From Gibbula magus (lineage: Eukaryota; Mollusca; Gastropoda; Trochida; Trochidae): 64,000 nucleotides of DNA. Below, piece by piece: positions 47,571 to 58,352 of this stretch. The first letter of the stretch is position 1, and every line of letters begins with the position of its first letter. Made by a program: the position numbers and the translations under genes. Below the pieces are notes generated by a model, which saw nothing but the letters and a program-made list of their open reading frames with translations, made no database searches and had not been told where the DNA came from. The stretch is taken from NCBI GenBank assembly GCA_936450465.1, contig OW388300.1, positions 48,473,378 through 48,537,377 of the forward strand, given 5' to 3'.

Positions 47571-47604
<34 letters not shown>
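47571..47604. repeat. (AT)n microsatellite
   Basis: About 17 AT repeats. The Tyr-Ile frame across it is an artefact. Confidence 0.95.
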
Positions 47605-47606
<2 letters not shown>

Positions 47607-47654
47607 GAAATAAATTGATTCTAAATGCGTACAATTAACATAGATACTATAGTA

Positions 47655-47830
47655 AATGGGCACGAATTTTAGAGTATAAATTGTCCGAAAAAGACTGGAT
47701 GGTTTTCAAATGTAAACTCATTGGCAAACGAAACTTATCATCTCAGTTGGTTTTGATTAATGCAATATTTAAAAGAAATCAGATGCATTTGACTGTGACA
47801 AGATATAATAATACTTATCTGCAGTAATTT
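47655..47830 (+). pseudogene. Possible LINE fragment
   Basis: One frame reads WARILEYKLSEKDWMVFKCK then INAIFKRNQMHLTV to a stop. The W-x-x-I-L...W motif and position between two Tx1-like fragments suggest the same element, but the match is weak. Confidence 0.3.
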
Positions 47831-48120
47831 GGATGAAATAATTGGTGACTGTGGTTACATTTTAGTTAAAATTTCTTTGTTTAGTGAAGACAGGGGTAAA
47901 CAAATTTCCACCAACATGATCCCTACCATGTTTAAAATGTTGTTAAGCAGAATCGGGCAAATTTATCAATTTTCAAATAGAATATGTCTTATATGTCAAT
48001 TGACAATTGTGTATCATCAACAATAATTTTTGAGGAGTCTTTAAATTTAAAATTTCATTATTTTTTTAAATTAAAAAACATTTAGAAGTATTATTTGACT
48101 GCTGACTAAACACCTGTAAG

Positions 48121-48270
48121 AACATGAAGATTTTCTGGATAACAACTTCTTTAATGTGAAAATACACGACGTTTCGGAGTACATACTCACTCCTTCATGG
48201 AGTGGAATGTACTCCGAAACGTCGTGTATTTTCACATTAAAGAAGTTGTTATCCAGGAAATCTTCATGTC
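48121..48270. repeat. 150-bp near-perfect hairpin
   Basis: Two 64-nt arms (48121-48184 and 48207-48270) are complementary at 62 positions, separated by 22 nt that itself folds (CACTCC...GGAGTG). Each arm carries the GAAACGTCGTGTATTTTCAC motif of 1085-1160. It looks like two copies of one retroelement end joined head to head. Confidence 0.95.
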
Positions 48271-48429
48271 CTTATGTATACCACTTCTAAATTCTTCTAA
48301 AGACCTAAACACCTGTACTTTTCAGTTTTAGATTATCATTTCGAAAACTTGAGATATTTACAATTGAAAATCATACATATGATAAAATCAACTGAGGTGA
48401 TAAGTTTCTTTTGCCGCTTAGTTTAGTTG

Positions 48430-48515
48430 TAGTACTGACTGTTTGTGGCTGTGGAAGGATGGGAAAAAGCACAATTTAGTTTGGAATGAGTACTAAAGAT
48501 GTCATAATCATAGAC
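48430..48515 (+). repeat. Second copy of the Tx1-like segment at 46505
   Basis: GTGGAAGGATGGGAAAAAG, then TGGAATGAGTACTAAAGATG and TCATAAT match 46505-46570 almost base for base, then similarity ends. Confidence 0.8.
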
Positions 48516-49179
48516 GGTTGTGATATCGCAATTAATCAGCATTGCTACTGCACTTTTAGGATTGCATTCGTATTCCCTTATGCATTTAGCTTGTCTGCCT
48601 TAATAATGATTATTTTAGTCTCTAGTCTCTCTTTTTTAGTCTTATTGAGAACATTATGTATGAATCCAAGTTTTAATGTATTGAAAGGTTACATGAGTGT
48701 TATGAAGAGAACAATTCTGAAGACTGATTTGAAAAGCATTGTTGTGCTATTTTATTTATTGTTACTATTTTATTTTACATGGGTATATAATACATTTACA
48801 TAAGGGAAAACAGATCACCTTATCTGCAGCCCCGTATTACTAATTTAAGAATGCATGAGTTTATAATTATACATTTACATATGGGCAAAACAGATCACCT
48901 TATATGCAGCCTGATAAATATAGTTCCAAGATGACATGTTTCCATTTATTATCAGATTTGAATGATCTTTATATTTTAGGATGGTCAGGCTGCCTTAAAC
49001 TGAATTTAAACATGAACATCATCGTCATGTAATCTGATCCTGGATTGTATCCTCGACACCTAACAATACAAGTATAAAAAGGACAGTCATTTTTGTCAGC
49101 CATTCGTGCATCAGAAAGCTATCAATAATATGTAAACGGTTGACGTTGTCGTTTTGTCATTGTTTGAAATGTTGAACCT
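48516..49179. other. No gene seen
   Basis: AT-rich DNA; a frame at 48486-48803 is rich in Leu and Phe by composition only. Confidence 0.35.
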
Positions 49180-49490
49180 CATTACTAATGCCAAGGATCG
49201 ATTTCAAACAATCAAAGCACTCTGTTGACATACATGAACCGTAGGACTATCATAATGTGTCACTCAAGCATATAGACTATTTTTAGACTTGAATTGGGAA
49301 ACATGTGGTAGGCTGTTTAAAGGATAAATAGATTCCAGAAATCGATGTAGTTATGTAGGGTGGCTAGAGTGCTTCAAAGTGGATCAACACAGTACCGTCA
49401 GTTGATAAAGAATGCCGTAAATTAAATGTTTCATCTTTCTCAGCATTGTGTAAATAACAAGAGAATCATTAATACGTAAAGACCTTCCTT
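49180..49490. repeat. Dispersed repeat shared with 20500 and 61730
   Basis: CCAAGGATCGATTTCAAAC, AGAAATCGATGTAG, GCTTCAAAGTGGA, and AATGTTTCATCTTTCTCAG match 61730-62200 in order. Family not recognised. Confidence 0.65.
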
Positions 49491-49500
49491 GATGTTTCAG

Positions 49501-49527
49501 GTTGTTGTTGTTGTTGTTGTTGTTGTT
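49501..49527. repeat. (GTT)n microsatellite
   Basis: About nine GTT repeats lie just before the LINE fragment. Confidence 0.9.
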
Positions 49528-49599
49528 TTGTCATCTTTCATACTTTTCACATTTCAAGTTGCTGTACACACATTCAGCCGTTTTAATGGGTAAAAGGTC

Positions 49600-50715
49600 G
49601 AGTCAATTTACAGTTATGTTAAATCCTGTGTTCGATCAAATGGTAGTTTGTTTGGTGTATTCGTGTATTCGAGTGTCTGATAGGAGTCAGACAGGGGTGT
49701 ATGCTGAGTCCCTTTTTGTGTCAGTTTTACATAAATGAATTAGTTCGTATAATTGATCCAGATGTTATACACGTTTTCTTACTTCTAGTTGCTGATGATA
49801 CAAAACATTTCGGGAACTATGTCAGAAGTCTGCAGGCAAAACAAGACATTCTTTGCAAGTATTGTTCAGAATGGAAATTGTCAGTCAATATGGATAAAAC
49901 TAAAATTGTTGTTTTATGAGCTGGTTTATATCGTTATGAAAATTGGTTTTATAACGGTAGTGCTATTGAAATTGTTTCTGGGTATTGTTATCTTGACTTG
50001 TACTTGTATATTGACACTATTTATATTCAAGCAAGAACAATGTTATCATTACTTCTTAGTAGTTTACATTCTCTAAAACCACACTCGCCTAATCTGTACT
50101 TGGGGCAGAACTTTGGGGACTAAATGATATGGATAAACTGGGAAAAATACAGTTATATATTTGCAAACGTTTTCTGAATGTTATGTTATCAACATCGAAC
50201 AATGGAGTTTTAGCCGAGTGTGGTAGATATCCTATTCAATTATCTGCTGTTTTAAAATGTATCAGCTATTGGTTAAATCTTATTATGATGCCTGAATATG
50301 CTTTGCCTCGAAAATTATAACATGATGGGTTGGAAGATAAACAAGGGCATGCGAATTGGGTTACCAATATTCGAAATATAGTATTTAAATTAGGTTCTGT
50401 TGTGGGTTTAACTTACTTACAGAGATAAAAAAAAAGGTTCCTGTCCATATGCTTTTTCAGCGACTGAAAGATAATTTTCCGCAAGTGATTTATCCAAGAG
50501 CCCAAAAATGAATACTTACAGTAATTGTAAGGTAACTATCTCATGTGAAACTTATTTAAATAATATAAATGTACCTTAGTTAGTGCCCATCGGTTCGAAA
50601 TTCAACACATATCTCGGGAAAAAAAATGTGTAATTTAAACTTAATTGAGAATGAATATCACGTTTTACTCATCTGCCCAGCCCACATTGATTTTAGACGA
50701 ATATATTTGGTTCGC
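49600..50715 (+). pseudogene. LINE family 1: copy A, RT C-terminal half to zinc tail
   Basis: The frame pieces read VRQGCMLSPFLCQFYINELV, LLVADDTKHF (catalytic pair), WKLSVNMDKTKIVVL, LGKIQLYICKRFLNVMLSTS then LAECGRYPIQLSAVLKCISY, NWVTNIRNIVFKLG, and finally CNLNLIENEYHVLLICPAHI. This is the normal order from RT palm to zinc tail. Several stops and shifts. Truncated at the 5' end. Confidence 0.85.
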
Positions 50716-51270
50716 TCCAGAGGATTGTCTGAATTTTGATAATAATCACCATCCACTTGTTCTCGATGAGTTGAAGTGTGATAATGTCAAACCTACAGTT
50801 ACCTTTGATATAAAGAATTTAAACTCGGACATAACTTTACAAGAGGTTGTAGATTCTGTATCTCGAGCTAAGCTAAGGCTTGATTTAATTCCCACATAAG
50901 CTCTGAAAAACCCTTCATGTATAAATATACTTTTTAAGCTTTTCACGTATTATTTTAACAACAGTACATGTCCTGACAGGAAACTATTTTACTTCCAATC
51001 AGGAAACAGAACACGACCCCCCACGATTCCCTCACCTATAGGGGTATTTCACTTCTTTCAGTGCCGTGTTAAATTTACAGTGATGTTCTAAACTTCCGTC
51101 TTTCTCGTTGGCTGGAGGATAATAACATATTATGTGATGAACAGAATGGGTTTCAAGATCATCTGTATACCCTCAATTCAGTGCATCTGAAAAACGCCCT
51201 TTTATAAAAGATCCATATTCAAGGGCATATTACTGAAATTCGAAACCATAATTCAAAATTCGGGCTAGAT
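50716..51270 (+). pseudogene. LINE family 1: copy B, pre-RT and RT fingers
   Basis: The frame reads VTFDIKNLNSDITLQEVVDS, then KNPSCINILFKLFTYYFNNS, THDSLTYRGISLLS-like YRGISLL, and ILCDEQNGFQDHLYTLNSVH. These are RT motifs that precede the catalytic core. It begins immediately after copy A and stops before copy C repeats the same motifs, so it is a separate insertion. Confidence 0.8.
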
Positions 51271-51279
51271 CACTTTTCA

Positions 51280-53410
51280 CTTTCTCCAGGTGTTGATTGA
51301 ATTTTTACGGAAATGATAAATGTTCAGACACAATAATTGTTATGTCATTTCTTTTGTCTCTGTTTAACGAGCTTTTTAAAGAAGGTATTTTCCAAGAATC
51401 ATGGACCAAGGCAATCATTATCCCTCGACATAAAAAAGGTAATATACAGAACCCAGATAATCATAGAGGTATATCTCTACTGAGCATTTAAGTAAGATCT
51501 ACACAAGCATATTATATGAACGCCTAACGCAATGGGCAAATGTTACGAACAAATTATCTGAAAATCAAAATGTACTATAGATCATATTTTTACATTATGC
51601 ACATATCTGAAAATCAAAATGTACTGTAGATCATATTTTTACATTATGCACAATCTTGTTTAAGTGCTTAAGTAAGAAAAGGTGAAAATTGTATGTTGCT
51701 TTAATAGACTTTCAGAAAGCATTTGATTCTGTTGAAAGATTTAAATTGTTATCGCACTATGGGCATGGTGCTTAAATGTTAAAAGGCATTAAAATGCATT
51801 TACATGTCAGTTAAATCGTATGTGCGGTTCAATTCAAATACAACAAACTATTTTGAGTGCCCATTCGGTTTAAAACAAGGATGTATGTTTAGTCCGATGC
51901 TTTTTTCATTGTTCATTGATGAACTCTCGATAGAAATACTAAAAATGGGGAAAAAACGGCATTAAAATGTTCCCTGATATGAAACAAATATTAACGTTGA
52001 TTTTGCTGACGATGTCATTCTAGTTTCAGACACACAATGTGATCTTCAATGCCAGCTAAATATTTTAGCCTTTTATAGGGAAAAATGGAGATTAACTGTG
52101 AATATAGAAAAATCAAATGTACTGGTATTTAGGAAGGTGGTAGATTATAAAAACATGATGTTGGTTTTCAATGACGCAAAAATGAAAATTGTGAATAGTT
52201 ATAAATATTTGGGATTTCTATTTACTTGTAATTTTAGTATGAAGAAAGCGCTTGCTGATCTTTCCCGTAGGGCCAAGAAAGCTCTTACAGAGATAAGTGT
52301 TAATCTTAGAAAACATTGTTGATACCCATTATATATTAACGCTGCTGTTCGGGCTATAAATAACATCCCACTTAGACCTCGTTGCCCGTAGCAATCATTC
52401 AGTGTCCGATTCATTATCGATATTTGAACGATATCTGATACACAAACACTTTAAAAACAGCTTTTAAACAAAATAAGTTACAGTTTATCAACGCCAATAA
52501 CGATTGAGCTAAACGTTTGATTCACTAAGATCAAGGCATAACAAAAAAAACAAATTTATTTGATGTAATACTCAATACGGTTGGCAGTAAAATAATTGAA
52601 TCAATTGCTTGACTTCTGCCATAAAATGAACTGGAAAGAAAAGACCCCCCAAAAAACATTACTTTGATATATTTTCTGCCACAAATTCCCAACAACTGTT
52701 TAGAAGGTTATGTTAGAGATGATAAATATAGTAGTTTGAAGCATAGACATTAATGAACAATTAAGGAAATATACAAAATAAAAAAATTATAAGTATGTTC
52801 AAGTTACCTAAATATTGAAAATCCAATCGATTTTAGTCATATTTAGAAGTCACCTTCATCTCCATTGTCGCAGAGCCACGCTAATAAGACGACCACATTC
52901 TTCCAAAGCAATCTAGAAATTGACAGACTGTGTTCTACCAAAACTGACATTCAACCCTAATTAACAGTATGAGATACGATTTATATAGAGATTTATTTAG
53001 CACAAGTCTGTTATTAAATATTTGTAAAATATTTGTTCGAGATTTCAGATTACGTAAAAGTCTTGTTAAATTTCGATCGGGGTCGATACATTTAAAGGTT
53101 AATGAAGGTAGATGGCAGAAAATAGATAGGTTTGCCGGTTTGTAATAATGGAATAGAAGACGATTTTCACTTTCTCGTTATATGACCATTTTATAGTGAA
53201 TTAAGAACAATGTACCTACCGAAAAATGTAAACGCATACATTCATATGTTTAAAAATATTCTTACTACTAATGACAAATCTATAATGAAAAAATTCAGTC
53301 ATTTTATTTTTAACCCATTTGTAAATTTTTAAACTTGTTACATTCTGTATTGCATGAATTGTCTATCCCTGGGCCCAGGAGCCCATAAGCTTGAAATAAA
53401 GAAGATGACG
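51280..53410 (+). pseudogene. LINE family 1: copy C, RT to 3' end
   Basis: Pieces in order: LFNELFKEGIFQESWTKAII and NHRGISLLS (fingers), AFIDFQKAFDSV-like FQKAFDSV near 51712, LKQGCMFSPMLFSLFIDEL, VDFADDVILVSD at 51996-52031, WRLTVNIEKSNVLVF, YKYLGFLFT and, after a long decayed stretch, IEDDFHFLVI and LRTMYLPKNV ending near 53330. The 3' UTR carries CCCTGGGCCCAGGAGCCC and AATAAAG at about 53395. A 49-bp tandem duplication (51554-51651) interrupts the fingers. Confidence 0.85.
51554..51651. repeat. 49-bp tandem duplication inside copy C
   Basis: TCTGAAAATCAAAATGTACT and the following CATATTTTTACATTATGCAC occur twice, 49 bp apart, with one substitution. It breaks the LINE reading frame. Confidence 0.9.
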
Positions 53411-54018
53411 AATGAACACAGATAGCATAGTTGGCCTCGACAGCATGTATGTTATTACAATATATCATATTATATGTTATATATTGTATGAGTATAAGTA
53501 AGTAACAGTACTTGATTTGAGCTTTTCAACAAAGTGTTTGTACATAGCGGTACTATATTGAGAGCAATTCTGTCATTTTGGTATGGTACACATGTATGCA
53601 TGAGAGGCAAATTGTGCAGGACACATCGCTTTACTGCACAAATTCCCTGACTCTCAATATCGAGCTTTAATCTTTTATTGGCGAACATTACTTATCCCTC
53701 TTACTCTTGCAACATTCCCTTGAATAGTTTCAATGTAATATGCACTGTCACCAAATTCCCGATATGTCCTTCCCAAAGTTACATTTTAGCAATAGATTGA
53801 CTTGGAACCTCCTTAAAGCTCTTGAATACATTCTTTAGTACATTTAATTATGAGTACAAAATGATCCTAATTGAGTCTGCAGGTTTCATTCAGTTCATTT
53901 TGTCATCACTTACGGTGAAAACATTTCACAAAATAGGTTCTGATCGCACAACAAATAATATTTTCAGTATAGCGTTTGAGCAGCTATAGGCCATGAACAT
54001 TGATTTTGACCACACTGA
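53411..54018. other. No gene seen
   Basis: Sequence between the LINE end and the PAN exon relic, with no recognised structure. Confidence 0.4.
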
Positions 54019-54276
54019 GTTTACTTAGCAAGTACGATACACGTTGCAGTCGGCAACTGGTGTAATGTCCGCGTCAGTGACAGGGTGTGTGGTGATGACA
54101 ATTACTTTACTTAGCGGGTATAGTACACATTCCAGTCGGCATCTGGTGTAATGTCCGCGTCACTGACAGGGTGTGTGGTGATGACAATGAGTTTACTTAG
54201 CAAGTATAGTACACGTTCCAGTCGGCATCTGGTGTAATGTCCGCCTCAGTGACAGGATATGTGGTGATGACACAGG
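54019..54276. repeat. Three 86-bp tandem copies of the PAN exon 3' end
   Basis: The block encoding the last ~25 residues and stop of the PAN module is present three times, with matching points at 54021, 54107 and 54193 (period 86). Each copy keeps the DADITPDADWNVYYT-type reading or a close variant; one ends in Arg instead of Cys. The unit at 54193 is continuous with the longer exon relic, so the other two are downstream duplicates. Confidence 0.85.
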
Positions 54277-54379
54277 AGCCTGTGATGACGTTGAAGTTGA
54301 AGACATTGCATAATCCATGACGTAAACAGGAGACGAGGCAGTCATTGGGGCTTAGAGCTGAACCTAGGTTTACAAGAGA
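54197..54379 (-). pseudogene. Truncated PAN/apple-like exon of the second lectin copy
   Basis: Reading down from 54379 the frame resumes at LVNLGSALSP and runs through two cysteines, the FNFN motif and WNVYYTC to a TAA at 54199-54197, closely matching exon 4 of the intact gene. The first ~30 residues and the splice acceptor are missing: similarity stops abruptly at the bases encoding the serine before LVNLG. Its 3' end is also the first of three 86-bp units. Without an acceptor it cannot splice as the intact gene does. Confidence 0.7.
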
Positions 54380-54498
54380 TATGTGTGAGTAAGTATATGC
54401 GTGTGAGAGTATGTGTTACGTAGCTTTTACCATATTTATTCTTTTAATCATGTGTATGTAGTAGCATCTGCATATAGCCTATATTATTCATCCTGCAG

Positions 54499-54567
54499 AT
54501 GACGTAGCTGGTGACGTGTTTAAAGACGGCGGCTGTATCACTCTGCAGTACAGGTCATACCCACCTG
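54499..54567 (+). other. Possible plus-strand coding exon, product unrecognised
   Basis: A 69-nt stretch lies between a CTGCAG acceptor and a CTG/GTATGT donor and is phase 1 at both ends. The only open reading in that phase is DDVAGDVFKDGGCITLQYRS followed by YPP. The composition looks protein-like, with one cysteine, and the length is a multiple of three. I do not recognise the family and see no partner exons nearby, so this could be chance. Confidence 0.25.
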
Positions 54568-55250
54568 GTATGTTGTCACCCTTTGTCGCCTTTATGATAC
54601 TATGTACTGTTTTAGCATAGTCGTGTGTTCACAATTTGTCATCTGTGTATTGTAATCATCATCCATGCCATGTAATGAGTATCTAATAGTTATACATGTG
54701 TAATAGCCATTGGTATGGTGTAGAATTAATGTATATCTATAATGGCTTTTTGGACATTGTTATGGTCATGTGTTGACAATGGTATCCTTATTAATCAAAT
54801 ATAGGCATTAAGTGTATGCATATTTATTCGTTGTAACATTATTGGAATATAATCCAGTTCTTATGTAATTATGGTAAATGTATCAATTTATCATTCCTAT
54901 GATTCTCTTTCAAGTAATGTGTTTAAACTGTGATGTATTTTAATATGTTCCAGGCTTAGAATTAGAGAGTGTTTCATTACATTCTTTGTAATAAAGTTCA
55001 TTGATCAGACTCACACCCAGTGACTTTGTGGTTCTTTGCCTAAGATCCCCATCTAACGCTACTACACTTTTGTACCATGCATATCTTCCAGACAGACATT
55101 TGTGCTTCTTTTTACTTAAGAATCTAAATAATTGTTTTTTAGGAAATGTCCAGTAATATTGTTTAATATACTTGTGTTTATACATATGTAAGTAAGAGGA
55201 TCGAACATATACCGGATGTACATTAAAAAAACATGAATATAAATTTTGTT
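54568..55250. other. No certain gene
   Basis: A minus-strand frame at 55185-54940 has a protein-like middle (WYKSVVALDGDLRQRTTKSL) but no recognised motif or splice context. Confidence 0.25.
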
Positions 55251-55259
55251 CAGTATGTT

Positions 55260-55565
55260 CCTTTATTTATTACTTCATCAAAGGATTTGAGTGTGATTCT
55301 TCTGTGATCTTCACACTAATTAATTTCATGATGTGTATGTCCACAGTAAGTTGACATAATGTGATGACGCAGGCGATGTACAAAGTTTAAACAGTTCGAT
55401 CAGCTGTTTGGGTCTATAAATACAAACTTGTTTTCCCCATTTTTCTTGCCTTGTTGGGAGACACAGGTCTCATTTCATTGCTTGTACACGTAAAATAAAT
55501 AAAGGACTCTTAGATATCAGTCGAGACGGATGACGAAACTTTGCTAACCTTTAGGCTCAAGGTCG
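55260..55565 (+). repeat. Possible solo LTR
   Basis: TCTATAAATACAAAC (TATA box) at about 55413 is followed some 85 bp later by AATAAATAAAGGACTC (polyadenylation signal) and GATGACGAAACTTTGC, an order and spacing typical of a short LTR. No matching second LTR or internal coding region is next to it. TG/CA ends are not certain. Confidence 0.35.
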
Positions 55566-56150
55566 TTCAACGATATAACTGCTACGATATATTAAACATT
55601 TTAAATGAATTATTAGTTAATTAGTAAATGAATTAAATAACGCATATACTACAGACCAACCACATACCCTCAACGACCTCAAAGCTCTGCCGATTAAAAA
55701 AACAGAAACACAGTACGTTCCTCCGGCTTTTGCGTGTTGAAACATTGCAGGTAATAATCAATGAGAGTACCTTTTCGATCAGTGCAAGGGTCATTTTCAA
55801 CAATCGTCAGGTAATTATCCAACGTTAAAAAAAGACCTGAGGTGTTGAAAAGTGACCCCGGGTCATGATTCAATGTTACAAGATAATGTTTTCAACGCAG
55901 GAATGTTTTAATTTTTACACGGGTGCCGTGGATAACAAATGCCCTGAGGATTTGCTGTTTTTGTGAATGAATAAGATATAGGGCACATTTTATTCTCAAA
56001 AATTATATGAATTCGAGCAATATCTTATATAAGCCTACTTCTTTTCTTTTGCAAAAATAGATATTTCAGTTCAGCACCGGTGGCAGAAATGAGTTTGCCA
56101 AGATAAAAGGGGTTTACCTACACAATTTTCAACGACAACGTGACCCTGTT
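55566..56150. other. No gene seen
   Basis: AT-rich DNA; no lectin-like exon could be found on the minus strand here. Confidence 0.4.
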
Positions 56151-56172
56151 CTAAACAATCTTGGAAGAAAAA

Positions 56173-56244
56173 TATCTTAAGGTATTGCCTATGCCATCTT
56201 GGAATATGTTCATATTCCAAGATCGTATAACAAATCTTAAGATA
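56173..56244. repeat. 72-bp hairpin with near-perfect tip
   Basis: Inner arms 56196-56208 and 56211-56223 (ATCTTGGAATATG) pair perfectly around a 2-nt loop. Outer arms TATCTTAAG (56173-56181) and its complement (56236-56244) also pair. The strand-symmetric form could extrude a cruciform or give a hairpin RNA. Confidence 0.85.
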
Positions 56245-56905
56245 AGTTCGGACATCTTAAAGGCACTATAGCACGCCAATTGTTTTAAAATATAAATAAT
56301 GCACGGATAATGCACATCTGTCGATATTACAAACAACCTACCCTCAGGTAATGTATTATATAAGTTATCTGGAAATATGTACGTATTCAGGTTTTAGAGT
56401 TAACTTTAAAAGACCGGAAATAATTAATGAACGTTGGATTAAATCCGCATGAACTACAATATCAGCAATATTCAAAAATTGCACACGACCCGAAGACCAA
56501 AAACGGCCGTCCCTATCGTTAATGTAACAACAATGCTTACACTGCGTATAACAAACCGGTGAAGTTACAGATACTTCTTAATGAAGACTATCCGATCTTT
56601 ATTGTCAGTTAAGAGAATAAAGTATATGCAAGAGCTGAATGAAATCCTAGTTTAGCCGTTTTCTACTCTCTATAATTCCCATTTTGCACATCAGCGACTC
56701 TTACTATTTGTGATATCCCTGAGTGACTTCGGTCGCCTCAACTTTTTAATTATTGACTGCAGGTCAATTGTAAAGAATAATAAGTGTTTTATTGCACCGA
56801 AAGGAAGCTAATGTTAGTTTATATGCCCTGATATGACCTAAAATAGCTTATTTGAATGCGAAAAGCGTGCACCTGTGCCTTTTAGATATGAACAATAATT
56901 GAAAC

Positions 56906-56939
56906 CTCCTATTCGGTCCCAAAGCCATATTGACTGCAT
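56906..56939 (-). pseudogene. Start-exon relic of a second lectin gene copy
   Basis: ATG at 56939 begins MQSIWL, like the intact gene's MQSVWL, and is followed by a GT after exactly 34 nt, so the phase is also 1. Beyond the sixth residue the hydrophobic core is lost (LWDRIG instead of LLSFI), and the donor is weak (GAG then GTTTCA). The leader motif 39 nt upstream is retained. No lectin-domain exons are visible between here and 54379, so this copy is probably dead or has lost its middle. Confidence 0.5.
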
Positions 56940-57204
56940 TTTCATTCCATATTCTTCCCCAAACAGCAACAAATCAGAAGGTAGACTTCGTGTTTTAATG
57001 TGTCACATGTGTCGACGAAAACAACTCTAATGTAACTTTAGTGACAGTTTAACGTTGACTAAGTTTATGTGAATCGCACATTCTGAACAAAGTATTTTCT
57101 TTAAATCTTTTAAAGGTAACCATTAGACAACGTTGTTTAAGATGCAATGGGGGTCATATTTGAATGCAGAATCCTTTTATAATCAACACACAACATATTT
57201 GTAT

Positions 57205-58307
57205 AGTATAGTTTATTTCACTTGAAGTATGTAGGCCATTAGCCGAAAATACAGTATGTACATAATACATGTGTTACAAAATGGATGCTCTTAACTGCAT
57301 TGCTTAAACAATGCGAGTCGCTAACAGATTGATGGTCTTTGGGTTACGTGACGACATTAAAACATTTAACTTATGTCTACTTGGAAATTGAAAATATCTT
57401 TTAGGAATAAATTCATTTCTCAAATCATCATAACATTTGCATATTAAAATAATGTGAAATTCATCTTCTATATAATTACATTTACATATATTACATAATG
57501 GCTCATTTCTGGGTTCCATATTATGCTTACCGGTTTCAACTCTAAGATGCCTAGAGCAACATCGTAAGCGAGCCATTGCATATCTAAATTTGTCACATAT
57601 TAAAACAGTGATGTACAATTCTGTGAAAAAATGTGTTTATATATACAATATAAATACCCCTTGTGGGCTTTCTTGAACAACAGAATCCCAATCTTGTTCA
57701 CAACACAATTTTAATCTATTGAAAAACTCAATACAAACATAGAAATATTGTTAATAAGCTGATGCTCCCAAACATGTCCACACCCAAGTCGACATAAAAT
57801 ATCTCTGACTTTAGAAGCCCAATTGATATAACCATTATTAAAGCTTGCAACTGCATATTATAACATGTTTTACATGTCTATAAGTAGGCATAGCTAAAAT
57901 TTTACCCAAATAAGAAATCACTCTTTTATATGCAAAAATATACATAGGGTATCGGCCGCATTCACCCCTATCAATATTGTTGGACGATGATGATTTTTCC
58001 CCGAGAAAACGTTTGCAAGCTTGCATATGTATAACCTCTATTTCAGAACAGATGCCTGCATTTAACCCTCAGATTTCCCACATGAAAGCGACCTTGTAAG
58101 CAATAATCCAAGATATTTATAAGAACTTTCACATTCCATGATGATTCCATCAAAATACCAGCTTTCTTGAAGAGACAGTATCCCACGTGTTTTTAAAAAC
58201 GACAACCTTCGTTTTATCTACATTTACAGACAACTTGTATTCCTCACAAAACGATTGTAAATATCTTTGCGATGTTAAAGACCAAAAATAGTATCAGAAA
58301 TGATAAT
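57205..58307 (-). pseudogene. LINE family 1: downstream part, cut by the Gypsy relic
   Basis: From 58307 downward it reads SQRYLQSFCEEYKLSVNVDK, then TKVVVFKN, YICKLANVFSGK with GECGRYPMYIFAYKRVISYL, NWASKVRDILCRLGC, MARLRCCSRHLRVETGKHN and CNICKCNYIEDEFHIILIC, with a stop near 57304. The 3' UTR has GGCTAATGGCCTACATAC and AATAAA near 57220. The upstream RT part is on the far side of the Gypsy relic, at 61390-61565. Confidence 0.87.
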
Positions 58308-58352
58308 TGTCATGTATGTTGCTTTGAAATAGAAACGATCGTAAAATATCCA
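58308..58352. repeat. Left LTR remnant of the Gypsy relic
   Basis: TGTCATGTATGTTGCTTTGA and the following 25 bases match 61237-61281 except for three or so positions. The rest of the left LTR and the leader are missing, because the sequence runs straight into gag/protease-like DNA. Confidence 0.8.
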
